A stretch of DNA of 14,953 nucleotides from Pseudopedobacter sp043763845 (lineage in GTDB: Bacteria; Bacteroidota; Bacteroidia; Sphingobacteriales; Sphingobacteriaceae): positions 1 to 14,953 of the forward strand of contig JAYULE010000070.1 in assembly GCA_043763845.1 (NCBI GenBank). Reading direction: 5' to 3'. The first letter of the stretch is position 1; each line of letters starts with the position of its first letter. A program made the position numbers and the translations under genes. Of this stretch, positions 1-6,478 are shown piece after piece. The notes under the pieces are model-generated. The model saw only the letters and a program-made list of their open reading frames with translations. It ran no database searches and had not been told where the DNA came from.

Positions 1-887
1 AAGTAAATAAAAGGCAATCCAAGGCTTAGTAAAGCAACAAAAATCAACAAACCCATTATACTACCACCAAAGCCAGCTAATAAATTTTTACTAAAACCAT
101 TTAAACTTTGCTTGTAAGATTTATACATACGGCAGTATAAAAAACGGTTTGCCAAAAGAGTTTCGCCAGTAAAATCTTGTTGTTTAACAGCTTTCATTAT
201 CTCAATATCTTCAACCACTTTGTTTTTAACCTGTTGGTGCCACAATTGTTGTTTATAAATTTTAGCATCAAAAAGCATAAACTGCCCACTTGCAGCTGCA
301 AAAGCTGGGTTTTTACTTAATTTTACCAACCGTAAGGGTAGCAAATTTAGCAACAAAAAGTGCATAAGGGGCACCACCAATTTTTCGCCTAGTGTTAGGG
401 TAATTTGGCTTGCAAATAAGCTTAATAATGCAAGTTTACCTAACACCATTTGGTGGATGGCATTATTAATTAAGTTATGTTTTACGGTCTCGTCGGCATC
501 TAAAAACAATAGATATTTACCTTTAGCTTGTTGCGCTAGTTGGTGGCAAGCATAGTTTTTACCTAACCAATTGTTGGGTAATGGATTACCACAGATTACT
601 TTGAAACGATTATCGGTAGTAGAAAAATCTTTGCAAATTTGCAAAGTATCATCAGTTGATGCATCATCCAAAATTATAACCTCAATATTTTGGTAATTTT
701 GTGATTTTAAGGATTGTAAAAGTTTAAGAATATCTTCTTCCTCATTTCGGGCTGGTATTAGTACCGACACCAAATCATGGTACTGTTTTACCGAATTGCC
801 AAGTTTTGGGTTGGATATAAAGTTAAACAACGTTACCGAAAACCGTAAAATTAGAAAACTAAATATGATGTAAAGGAGGTATATCAT
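1..887 (-). CDS. Membrane-anchored family-2 glycosyltransferase (C-terminus off the window)
   Basis: The frame is open from an ATG at 887 to the left edge, giving 295 codons without a stop. Residues 1-25 are a hydrophobic N-terminal anchor. A GT-A nucleotide-sugar transferase domain follows: VLIPARNEEED near residue 42, DDASTDDT at 74-81, the metal-binding DAD at 130-132, and a VVED acceptor/catalytic-base motif at 224-227. A hydrophobic segment at about 168-190 and another starting near 270 suggest further membrane helices. Family-2 enzymes of this layout transfer sugars to lipid or carotenoid acceptors at the cytoplasmic face of the membrane. It resembles the carotenoid-glucosyltransferase-like group, but the acceptor cannot be decided from sequence. 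The DNA just upstream of the ATG is AT-rich with no clear ribosome binding site. The glycosyltransferase call is secure, the substrate is not. Confidence 0.88.
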   Translation of the reverse strand, partial: MIYLLYIIFSFLILRFSVTLFNFISNPKLGNSVKQYHDLVSVLIPARNEEEDILKLLQSLKSQNYQNIEVIILDDASTDDTLQICKDFSTTDNRFKVICGNPLPNNWLGKNYACHQLAQQAKGKYLLFLDADETVKHNLINNAIHQMVLGKLALLSLFASQITLTLGEKLVVPLMHFLLLNLLPLRLVKLSKNPAFAAASGQFMLFDAKIYKQQLWHQQVKNKVVEDIEIMKAVKQQDFTGETLLANRFLYCRMYKSYKQSLNGFSKNLLAGFGGSIMGLLIFVALLSLGLPFIY

Positions 888-1063
888 TAAATTGGTTTAT
901 TATAATACAATTTTGGGGGAGAGATGGTTTTTGTTAGAACGGATTTGATTGTTTAGTTTTTCGCAACATTTATGAACCGAATTGATTTAGTGCGGCTTGG
1001 TTTAAATTATTGGCTTTTCGCCATAATGTGTGGACAAATAATTTTATTTAAATAATAGGCATT
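888..1063. other. Non-coding stretch between the glycosyltransferase and repeat copy 1
   Basis: I see no credible open reading frame here on either strand. The stretch must contain the promoter of the leftward glycosyltransferase gene, but I find no exact TAnnTTTG box. It ends with the 10-bp sequence AATAGGCATT (1054-1063), which recurs at 1394-1403 on the other side of the dispersed repeat. Confidence 0.5.
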
Positions 1064-1393
1064 TATTTTTTTTCTTTTTCCTTGATGAAAAATAAACAAA
1101 AAATCAAGGCTTACTATGATTTGTCTGGTAAGCTCAATAAATTTTTTATTGCGCAATTCAAGGCGTGGTAACTACGGTTGGTGGTTTAACAATGTTTTTG
1201 CAACACGCTGCGAATTGCTCGGCTAGCAATTTATGAATGTTTCTACAAAAAATTTATTAGCTTCCCTATCCAAATAATAGTTAGGCCGTCCGCAAACGCA
1301 CAACTGTGTAATGGTAATAAATTTATTATTAAAAATCTATTCACAGTTTTTGGCGAATAGCCCAAATTATGTATAGGCAAAATAAAAAAAGAC
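1064..1393 (-). repeat. Dispersed foldback repeat, copy 1
   Basis: This segment matches 6681-7003 in inverted orientation. Homology is clear from about 1068 to 1368, with about 18 differences over the ~235-base core. It is not protein-coding in either direction: read like copy 2's plus strand it has in-frame TAG codons at 'tgctag' and 'ccgtag', and the other strand has TAA soon after 'cttgatgaaaaa'. It folds on itself. The arms at 1130-1147 and 1247-1263 pair over 17 bp with one bulged base. Inside them GCAATTC (1153-1159) pairs with GAATTGC (1212-1218), and GCGTG (1163-1167) pairs with CACGC (1204-1208). A separate hairpin pairs CCTTGAT (1080-1086) with ATCAAGG (1103-1109). The 10-bp direct repeat AATAGGCATT flanks it at 1054-1063 and 1394-1403, as a target duplication would. 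The strand label is only relative to copy 2. A MITE-like element or a structured RNA are both possible. Confidence 0.8.
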
Positions 1394-1444
1394 AATAGGC
1401 ATTGTTAGCTAATTAAAAAAATATTCAAACCGCGGCGGTAGGTT

Positions 1445-1717
1445 TTATTTATAATGCCCTTTTACGGATAATATACTTAAAATATCTATGGTGTTTTCGT
1501 CAATTATATCATAAATAATTCTGTGTTTTGCGTCAATTCTTCTATACCAGAAGCCAGCAAATTCGTATTTTAAAGATTCGGGTTTACCAATCCCTGAATA
1601 AGGGTTTATTTGAATCGCTTTAATTAATTCTGAAATCTTTTTTAAAATAATCTTATTTCCAGATTTTGACCAAAACTCTAAATCTTTTATGGCCTTTTTA
1701 GAATAGATTATTTCCAT
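1445..1717 (-). CDS. yoeB: Txe/YoeB-family ribosome-dependent mRNA interferase toxin
   Basis: This 90-aa protein matches YoeB over its full length, with the characteristic order GKPE, GFWxRRI, KHRIIY and a terminal GHY. Residues E47, R66, H88 and Y89 line up with E46, R65, H83 and Y84 of E. coli YoeB, so the nuclease site looks intact. YoeB toxins bind the ribosomal A site and cut mRNA at the start of translation unless their antitoxin binds them. I chose the ATG at 1717. A TTG two codons further upstream (1723) is possible but adds nothing family-like. The start overlaps the antitoxin's 3' end by 10 nt in another frame, so the two are translationally coupled. The module lies between a dispersed repeat and a long palindrome, which fits an accessory locus. 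Confidence 0.92.
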   Translation of the reverse strand: MEIIYSKKAIKDLEFWSKSGNKIILKKISELIKAIQINPYSGIGKPESLKYEFAGFWYRRIDAKHRIIYDIIDENTIDILSILSVKGHYK

Positions 1718-1911
1718 AAACAATCTAATTCTTCCATCGAAAACTTTATCCCCTTACCTTGCCTAACCTCATTTGCGGATTCTAAAATTTCTTTTACAAA
1801 TTGAGGATTATATGTTTTTTCTTCCTTTTCAATTTCAAAACCGAGTGATTTGGAAAGCGATTTAAGTAGTGGAAAATCTTTTTTCTTAACGTTTTTTAAA
1901 ACTATGTCCAT
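1708..1911 (-). CDS. Antitoxin partner of YoeB (DUF2683-like)
   Basis: A 67-aa acidic/basic small protein encoded directly upstream of the YoeB-type toxin and overlapping it by 10 nt. It has a short beta-strand start (MDIVLKNV), a KKKDFPLLKSLSKSLGF helix, a charged linker and an amphipathic C-terminal half ending SMEELDCLWK. This looks like the small Bacteroidota antitoxins often grouped as DUF2683. It lacks the usual Phd/YefM DNA-binding N-terminus, so it may control its own promoter differently or through another partner. Its C-terminal half would be expected to wrap the toxin. Immediately upstream of the ATG is the 10-bp palindrome ACTGCGCAGT (1913-1922), a possible operator. The role rests mainly on position and resemblance. 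Confidence 0.8.
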   Translation of the reverse strand: MDIVLKNVKKKDFPLLKSLSKSLGFEIEKEEKTYNPQFVKEILESANEVRQGKGIKFSMEELDCLWK

Positions 1912-1912
1912 T

Positions 1913-1922
1913 ACTGCGCAGT
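1913..1922. promoter_or_regulatory. Candidate antitoxin operator: 10-bp palindrome at the start codon
   Basis: ACTGCGCAGT is a perfect palindrome one base upstream of the antitoxin ATG, where a repressor or a toxin-antitoxin complex could block transcription or translation. Only its position and symmetry support this. No second copy is visible nearby. Confidence 0.25.
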
Positions 1923-1948
1923 CTAATGATTTACTTAGTTGCCTCGCT

Positions 1949-1997
1949 TTTTTCTTATTGATGCCTTCGCTTTAAGCGAAGGCATCAATAAGAAAAA
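1949..1997. repeat. Perfect palindrome with 24-bp arms
   Basis: Positions 1949-1972 and 1974-1997 are exact reverse complements around a single T at 1973. The physical hairpin loop would be about TTTAA. The core is GATGCCTTCGC/GCGAAGGCATC, extended by TTTTTCTTATT/AATAAGAAAAA. It lies 19 bp past the stop of the LRR gene and 37 bp upstream of the antitoxin start, both on the minus strand, so the leftward transcript would fold here. The run of U comes before the stem and the run of A after it. That is the reverse of an intrinsic terminator, in whichever direction it is read. It could protect a 3' end, act as a processing site, extrude as a cruciform, or bind a dimeric protein. Confidence 0.9.
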
Positions 1998-2015
1998 TAT
2001 ACCCAAATATATACC

Positions 2016-3776
2016 TTAATTCACAATAATCTCTTTAACAATTTTACTCTTCTCGCTGATTATTTCTAAAAAATATATCCCTTGAACAAGGAGTTGTGTG
2101 CTTATTGCTACTTTATTGAAGCTATTTAGGCTGTTTACCCAAACAACTTTTTTGCCATTTAAATCAAAAAAAGTTACCGACTGTAATTTAGATGCTCCAG
2201 CTACTACGTTTAAAACACCATTGGTAATTGGGTTGGGGTAAAAAGTAACATCGTTACTTAAGCCTTTTACAAGAGCTATTTGTTTGTAGGTCTTTGTTCT
2301 ACCATCATTATCTATTGTACTTAGGCGGTAATAATTATCTCCTGCCAAAGGGTTAGTATCTATGTACTGAGTTGCGGTAAGGGGCAATGTAGCCAATGGG
2401 CTAAAGTTATTATCCGCACCCGAGCGTTCTAAAATTATGTTTTTTACGTTTACCACATCGGCCGTTGCCCAGTTTATTAGATTGCCATTGGCTGTGGGTT
2501 TGGCAGTTAGGCTGATAAGGGTTAATGGAAGTGTACCTTCTTCTAAAATAGTACCAAAATCTTTCCATACAGGTGCGGCTTGGTATGCGGCTAGTGTGCC
2601 GGCTGGTACGTATAGGGTGGCGGAGGCGATAGATACACCGTTAAATACATTTTCATCTATAATTAAAGGATTTGAACAGTTTACCGTTACAGCGGTTAAA
2701 CCAGTTAAATTTGCAAAAGCATAATTACCAATATTGGTAATCGAAGCAGGAATGTTTATGGTTGTTATACCAGTACCCGCAAATGCATTATTAACAATAC
2801 TGGTTACATCATAGGTTATACCCTCGTAAGTTACGCTGCTTGGTATGTTAAGTATCCCAGTAAAGCTAGGGTTTGCGGTAATTTCTACTTTGGTTGGGCT
2901 GGTTGTTTTAAAATTAATGCCTTGGTAGGTAAAAGTTATAGGTTGCATTTCTAAAATGGTGCCAAAATTTTTCCAAACTGGGGCGGCTTGGTAGGCGGCT
3001 AGGGTGCCAAATGGGACGTAGAGGGTTGCGGAGGCCAATGGTACACCGTTAAATACATTTTCATCTATAATTAAAGGATTTGACCAGTTTACCGTTACGG
3101 ATTTTAAAACTACACAAATACCAAATGCGTTGTAATCAATACTGGTCACTGAATTAGGAATGCTTACAGATGTTAGACCACTACAAAATATAAATGCATT
3201 ATACCCAATAGTTGTTACTGAATTTGGAATAATTATCGAAATTAAACTACTGCAACCGTCAAAAGCACCTGGTTTAATCGTTTTTACCGTATTAGGTATA
3301 TTTATTGACTCTAAATCGTAGCATAGATTAAATGCCCCTGTTCCAATACTAATTATACCTGTGGGTAAATTTACCGATTTTAATCTAACACAAAACCTAA
3401 ACACCTCGTCTTCAATAATTGTTACCAAACTTGGAATATTAACTGATGTTAGTCTAATAGAGCCATAAAATGCTCCATAACCAATACTAGTTATTGAGTT
3501 AGGAATAATTATAGATGTTAAACCTATTGGAAGATCTTGTTGATTTGAGTAAGAATTCAAAAAAGCATAATCCCCAATTCGAGTTACTTCATACACAACG
3601 CCAGCATTAGTTACACTACTAGGTATAACAGCATCTCCCACAAAATCAGAATTTAAACCCACCTCAACTGTTGTTGGACTAGTTACCTTATAATTAATTC
3701 CGTTATCCGTAAACGTTTGTCCAAACAATACTCTTGTAGCGCAAAACATCAAAACAAAAAGTATAATTTTTTTCAT
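2016..3776 (-). CDS. BspA-like leucine-rich-repeat surface or secreted protein with T9SS sorting domain
   Basis: A 586-aa protein exported by Sec and then by the type IX system. Residues 1-19 are a signal peptide (MKKIILFVLMFCATRVLFG, then QTF). A header module is followed by about six or seven LRR_5/BspA repeats of the form 'AFxxCxxLxSVxIPNSVTxI' up to about residue 225. A trailer unit (NPLIIDENVFNG to KNFGTILE) occupies about 225-280. A second, shorter header-LRR-trailer set occupies about 280-417. A fibronectin-like region (NWATADVV...NYYRLSTIDNDG) leads to the C-terminal type A sorting domain, with FYPNPITNGVLNV, FDLNGK and GIYFLEI motifs in the last ~80 residues. LRR_5 proteins commonly mediate adhesion, but the ligand here is unknown. 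The two trailers are near-identical in DNA (about 2637-2690 and 3044-3097). The gene stands alone on the minus strand. Confidence 0.9.
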   Translation of the reverse strand: MKKIILFVLMFCATRVLFGQTFTDNGINYKVTSPTTVEVGLNSDFVGDAVIPSSVTNAGVVYEVTRIGDYAFLNSYSNQQDLPIGLTSIIIPNSITSIGYGAFYGSIRLTSVNIPSLVTIIEDEVFRFCVRLKSVNLPTGIISIGTGAFNLCYDLESINIPNTVKTIKPGAFDGCSSLISIIIPNSVTTIGYNAFIFCSGLTSVSIPNSVTSIDYNAFGICVVLKSVTVNWSNPLIIDENVFNGVPLASATLYVPFGTLAAYQAAPVWKNFGTILEMQPITFTYQGINFKTTSPTKVEITANPSFTGILNIPSSVTYEGITYDVTSIVNNAFAGTGITTINIPASITNIGNYAFANLTGLTAVTVNCSNPLIIDENVFNGVSIASATLYVPAGTLAAYQAAPVWKDFGTILEEGTLPLTLISLTAKPTANGNLINWATADVVNVKNIILERSGADNNFSPLATLPLTATQYIDTNPLAGDNYYRLSTIDNDGRTKTYKQIALVKGLSNDVTFYPNPITNGVLNVVAGASKLQSVTFFDLNGKKVVWVNSLNSFNKVAISTQLLVQGIYFLEIISEKSKIVKEIIVN

Positions 3777-4235
3777 AGTTTTTTTAATTAAAAGTAAGTT
3801 TTAGCGATAAAAGTAAAACAAGTTTTTATAAAGCAAGCATTATTAAATTGTTAAGTTGTAAAATGGGGTAAATAGTAGGTTAAAGGTTTTAAAATTTACC
3901 GGTTCTGTTTTTTACTTGTAAAGTTAATTTTGCGTATAAATAGCCATTTATGATTTTGTTTGCATATATTTATGTTTATTTTGTTTATTTACAAGTTATA
4001 GTTTTAAAAGCTAATTACCTTTTAAACAGTTTTATATATGGAAAGTATAGAAATTAATTAAACATTCACAAAATAATTAACGAAATACAAACCTAACAGT
4101 TACTAAAAACCATTTACGCTTTTTTAAAAACCGCTACGCCAATAGATTAAAAAAGTGCGGTAACTTTTAAGAAAAACCTTGAATTTTAAAATCAAAAATC
4201 TATATAAAACTAAATATTTACATAAATTTGATTTA
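3777..4235. other. Divergent intergenic region between the LRR gene and the 4236 gene
   Basis: About 460 bases of very AT-rich DNA separating two divergent genes. It should carry both promoters. I see near-matches only: TACTTTTA on the minus strand about 30 bases before the LRR start, and TAACTTTTA on the plus strand at 4161-4169. Each departs from TAnnTTTG, so I do not call them. A 34-codon hydrophobic plus-strand ORF starting near 3949 looks like chance in low-complexity sequence. Confidence 0.5.
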
Positions 4236-5141
4236 ATGGACAACGATAAAATATTTGGAAACGATTTTAAAATAAAATTTGATGGTCAGCAACACCAAGT
4301 TGACGCAAATATTCTCGTTAGCAGCCTTATACACACCACTACAATTGTACAAGAGGTTAACAAATACTTAAATAGCGGTAAAAAAATAGAGATTAAAGTA
4401 AAGGCGCTAGAAAAAGGTAGTTTCTTATGCCATATTGAGCTTGTTGAAACCGCATTAGATACCTTAAAAAACCTGTTAACAACAGATAATATTGAGGTTG
4501 GATCGGCCATTGTGGGTACTGTTGTTGGTTTAATAGAACTAAAGAAATTTTTAAAAGGTAAAAAAGCAAAAGAAATTGAGCAACAGGGCGGCGATAAAAC
4601 AAAAATTATAAATAAAGATGGTAATGTAATTATTATTGAAAATGCAACATTCAACATTTACGAGCATAACCCAGTGGTAAAAGATGCTTTGGCTCAAAAT
4701 TTTGAAACTTTAAACAACGACCCTGCAATAACTGGGTTTGAGATTACAGATAAAAACGAAACGCCATTGGTTAGGGTTGATAAAAGTGAGTTTGTAGATT
4801 TAGCCCAAAAATCGGAGGATATTGAGGAAGGCGAAAGAAAAATTATTGAGGCGGCAACAGTTAACGTGGTTAGAGTTTCATTTGAAGAAAATTTAAAATG
4901 GGATTTTTACTATCGTGGTATTAAAATTTCTGCTAAAATAGCAGATCCTTCATTTTATGAGTTAATTGATAAAGGCGAAGCGTTTGCGAAAGGAGATGTT
5001 TTAGAAGTTGAGTTACAAATAAGTCAAAAATTTGATGAAAGTGTGAATACATTCGTAACAAAATCGTACCAAGTAAATAAAATTGTTCGTCACTTATCGA
5101 GAAACGAGCAGCAAAAAATAAATTTTAAGCCAGTAGTTTAG
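4236..5141 (+). CDS. Conserved-looking protein of unknown function with a central hydrophobic segment
   Basis: I do not assign a function. The ATG at 4236 gives 302 aa. The frame stays open upstream to a TTG at 4179 (320 aa), but those 19 residues are lysine/asparagine-rich and uninformative. The N-terminal ~85 residues alternate beta-strands and helices and end in 'KALEKGSFLCHIELVE'. A glycine-rich hydrophobic stretch follows (VGSAIVGTVVGLIELKKFL, about residues 88-106), then a basic-acidic linker and 'NKDGNVIIIENATFNIYEHNPVVKDAL'. The C-terminal ~100 residues look all-beta (VSFEENLKWDFYYRGIKISAKI). I recall similar two-part proteins as scattered hypotheticals in accessory DNA. The hydrophobic stretch could be one membrane helix or a buried core strand-helix. 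The gene is isolated, with no operon partner, and an 11-bp direct repeat GGTAACTTTTA brackets it (4159-4169, 5141-5151). Confidence 0.75.
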   Translation: MDNDKIFGNDFKIKFDGQQHQVDANILVSSLIHTTTIVQEVNKYLNSGKKIEIKVKALEKGSFLCHIELVETALDTLKNLLTTDNIEVGSAIVGTVVGLIELKKFLKGKKAKEIEQQGGDKTKIINKDGNVIIIENATFNIYEHNPVVKDALAQNFETLNNDPAITGFEITDKNETPLVRVDKSEFVDLAQKSEDIEEGERKIIEAATVNVVRVSFEENLKWDFYYRGIKISAKIADPSFYELIDKGEAFAKGDVLEVELQISQKFDESVNTFVTKSYQVNKIVRHLSRNEQQKINFKPVV

Positions 5142-5202
5142 GTAACTTTTATGTTTATCCCCGTTCGCAAACCTCCGCCAAACCCACCAACCTTTAACAT
5201 TA

Positions 5203-5266
5203 GCCCAGATTGCAGCGATACCCCGCAAGCGAGCATTTTTAGCGAGTGCGGAGTTTAGCGTAAAGC
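5203..5266. repeat. GC-richer imperfect hairpin between convergent genes (possible dispersed element or terminator)
   Basis: This short stretch is much richer in G+C than its surroundings and folds imperfectly. CGATACCCCGCA (5216-5227) faces TGCGGAGTTTAGCG (5247-5260), with a perfect core CCGCA/TGCGG. The 'CCCGCAAGCGAGCATTTTTAGCGAGTGCGG' style of sequence is, from memory, a recurrent intergenic element in Bacteroidota genomes; I cannot check that here. It sits between the convergent 4236 and queD genes, a natural place for a shared transcription end. No U-run follows the stem. Confidence 0.4.
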
Positions 5267-5316
5267 TGGTACAAATTAAGTTAAAAGCTTACCCCCGTTT
5301 TGTTGCTTCAAAAAAA

Positions 5317-5730
5317 TTATTCGCCAAAGTATTCTACAAAATTATTGGCGGTTTCGTACAGTTTTATGCAGTGTAGGGTGGCACCACGTTGTTTAATGGG
5401 GGCTTCTAATTGTTTCCAAATTTCTATGGCTAATACTTCGGTAGATGCCATTTTACCTGTCATAAAATCAACATCGATGTTTAGATTTTTATGGTCTAAC
5501 TTATCGGTAACGTATTGTACAATAAGGGTTTTTAGTTCTTTTAAATCCATTACAAAACCAGTTTCGTAATTTATTTCGCCTTTTATGGTTACATACAAAT
5601 CGTAATTATGGCCATGCCAGTTAGCATTTGCGCAACGCCCAAAAACGGCTTCGTTTTTTTCTACACTCCAATCGTGGCGGTAAAGTTTGTGTGCTGCGTT
5701 AAAATGCTCTTTTCTTGTAATGTAAATCAT
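5317..5730 (-). CDS. queD: 6-pyruvoyl/6-carboxytetrahydropterin synthase (QueD)
   Basis: This 137-aa protein covers the whole PTPS/QueD family length. It converts 7,8-dihydroneopterin triphosphate to 6-carboxy-tetrahydropterin, the second step toward queuosine, in the cytoplasm. Zinc ligands are H14 (FNAAHKL), H39 and H41 (WHGHNY). The catalytic Cys is C33 (GRCANAN). The Asp-His pair is D79-H80 (LDHKNL), and substrate-anchoring E126 lies in LYETANN. The form 'GRCANANWHGHNY' is closer to the eukaryote-like PTPS branch than to E. coli QueD, as is usual in Bacteroidota. An upstream in-frame extension exists to 5787, but the family N-terminus begins at the ATG at 5730. It is divergent from mqnB over 85 bases and carries its own -7 box at 5750-5757. 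Confidence 0.92.
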   Translation of the reverse strand: MIYITRKEHFNAAHKLYRHDWSVEKNEAVFGRCANANWHGHNYDLYVTIKGEINYETGFVMDLKELKTLIVQYVTDKLDHKNLNIDVDFMTGKMASTEVLAIEIWKQLEAPIKQRGATLHCIKLYETANNFVEYFGE

Positions 5731-5749
5731 TGTTGTTAAAAATAAAGCG

Positions 5750-5757
5750 CAAATATA
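5750..5757 (-). promoter_or_regulatory. Bacteroidota -7 promoter box for queD (TATATTTG)
   Basis: On the minus strand TATATTTG matches the TAnnTTTG consensus exactly and lies 19 bases upstream of the queD ATG, implying a leader of roughly a dozen bases. No TTTG is found at the ideal -33 spacing. A TTG 13 bases upstream is too close, so the upstream element is weak or absent. Confidence 0.5.
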
Positions 5758-5803
5758 AACAAAGCATTTACAACCGAAAACATACATTTTGCCTAATTGT
5801 GCG

Positions 5804-5811
5804 TAAGTTTG
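5804..5811 (+). promoter_or_regulatory. TAAGTTTG box just upstream of mqnB
   Basis: TAAGTTTG fits TAnnTTTG exactly, but ends only four bases before the mqnB ATG. A TTTG at 5788-5791 is spaced 12 bases away, shorter than the usual 17-23. If used, transcription would begin at or next to the start codon, giving a leaderless mRNA. Otherwise the match is fortuitous. Confidence 0.3.
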
Positions 5812-5815
5812 GGAT

Positions 5816-6478
5816 ATGAATATTTTATTGGTTGCCGCAACAAAATTAGAGCTTAAAAATGTTACCTCTTTTTTTCATTTTAAAGAAGAATCTTCATCGT
5901 TTAGTACTGAGGGAATTAACGTAGAAATTTTGTTTACCGGCGTAGGTATGGTGGCAACGGCCTTTGCTTTGGGACAAAAATTGGCAAACAACAAATACGA
6001 TTTAGCCATAAATGCTGGCATTGCTGGTAGTTTTAAATCCGAGTATAACTTGGGCGATGTGGTTTGGGTAAAAGAAGATATTTTCGCAGATTTAGGTGCC
6101 GAAAACGATAGCCAGTTTTTAAGTATTGATGATTTGGGTTTGGGCCAAGCTGCTACTTTACCAAACATTGATAAAGAAAACAAGCTAATTGCCAAGTGGT
6201 TAGATAGTTTAAAGCCTGTAAATGCAATAACAGTTAATAAAGTTAGTGGTAATTTTAAAAATATACAAAAAACCATTCACCGCCTAAACCCCGATATTGA
6301 AACGATGGAAGGTGCCGCGTTTTATTATGCCTGCCAACAAAGCCAAACGCCTTGTGTGCAGGTGCGTGGCATTTCTAATTTTATAGAAAAACGCAATGTA
6401 GATAACTGGGATGTACGTACAGCAGTAAGTGGGTTAAATGCATCGTTAATTAGGTTTTTTAAATCGTTTGGAAAGTAA
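5816..6478 (+). CDS. mqnB: Futalosine hydrolase (MqnB)
   Basis: A 220-aa cytoplasmic enzyme of the nucleoside phosphorylase/MTAN fold. It cleaves futalosine to dehypoxanthine futalosine and hypoxanthine in the futalosine branch of menaquinone synthesis. Visible signatures are the N-terminal MNILLVAATKLEL strand, TGVGMVAT (41-48), the nucleobase-binding NAGIAGSF (66-73), the ribose-binding ETMEGAAF (162-169) and RGISNFIEKRN (184-194). The last motif and the length separate futalosine hydrolase from methylthioadenosine nucleosidase. The ATG at 5816 aligns with the family start. mqnD follows in the same direction 596 bases downstream, with an inserted repeat between them, which supports the pathway assignment. 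Confidence 0.92.
   Translation: MNILLVAATKLELKNVTSFFHFKEESSSFSTEGINVEILFTGVGMVATAFALGQKLANNKYDLAINAGIAGSFKSEYNLGDVVWVKEDIFADLGAENDSQFLSIDDLGLGQAATLPNIDKENKLIAKWLDSLKPVNAITVNKVSGNFKNIQKTIHRLNPDIETMEGAAFYYACQQSQTPCVQVRGISNFIEKRNVDNWDVRTAVSGLNASLIRFFKSFGK

Noticed and set aside
2437..2724. 95-codon plus-strand ORF across the LRR gene
   Set aside because: It lies entirely antisense to a well-supported T9SS cargo gene, with no domain signature of its own.
3949..4059. Hydrophobic 34-codon ORF in the divergent intergenic region
   Set aside because: The sequence is low-complexity AT-rich DNA in which hydrophobic frames arise by chance. No ribosome binding site or promoter supports it.
4286..4657. 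Minus-strand ORFs of 123 and 69 codons over the 4236 gene
   Set aside because: They are shadows of the plus-strand gene, with low-complexity hydrophobic products and no family motifs.
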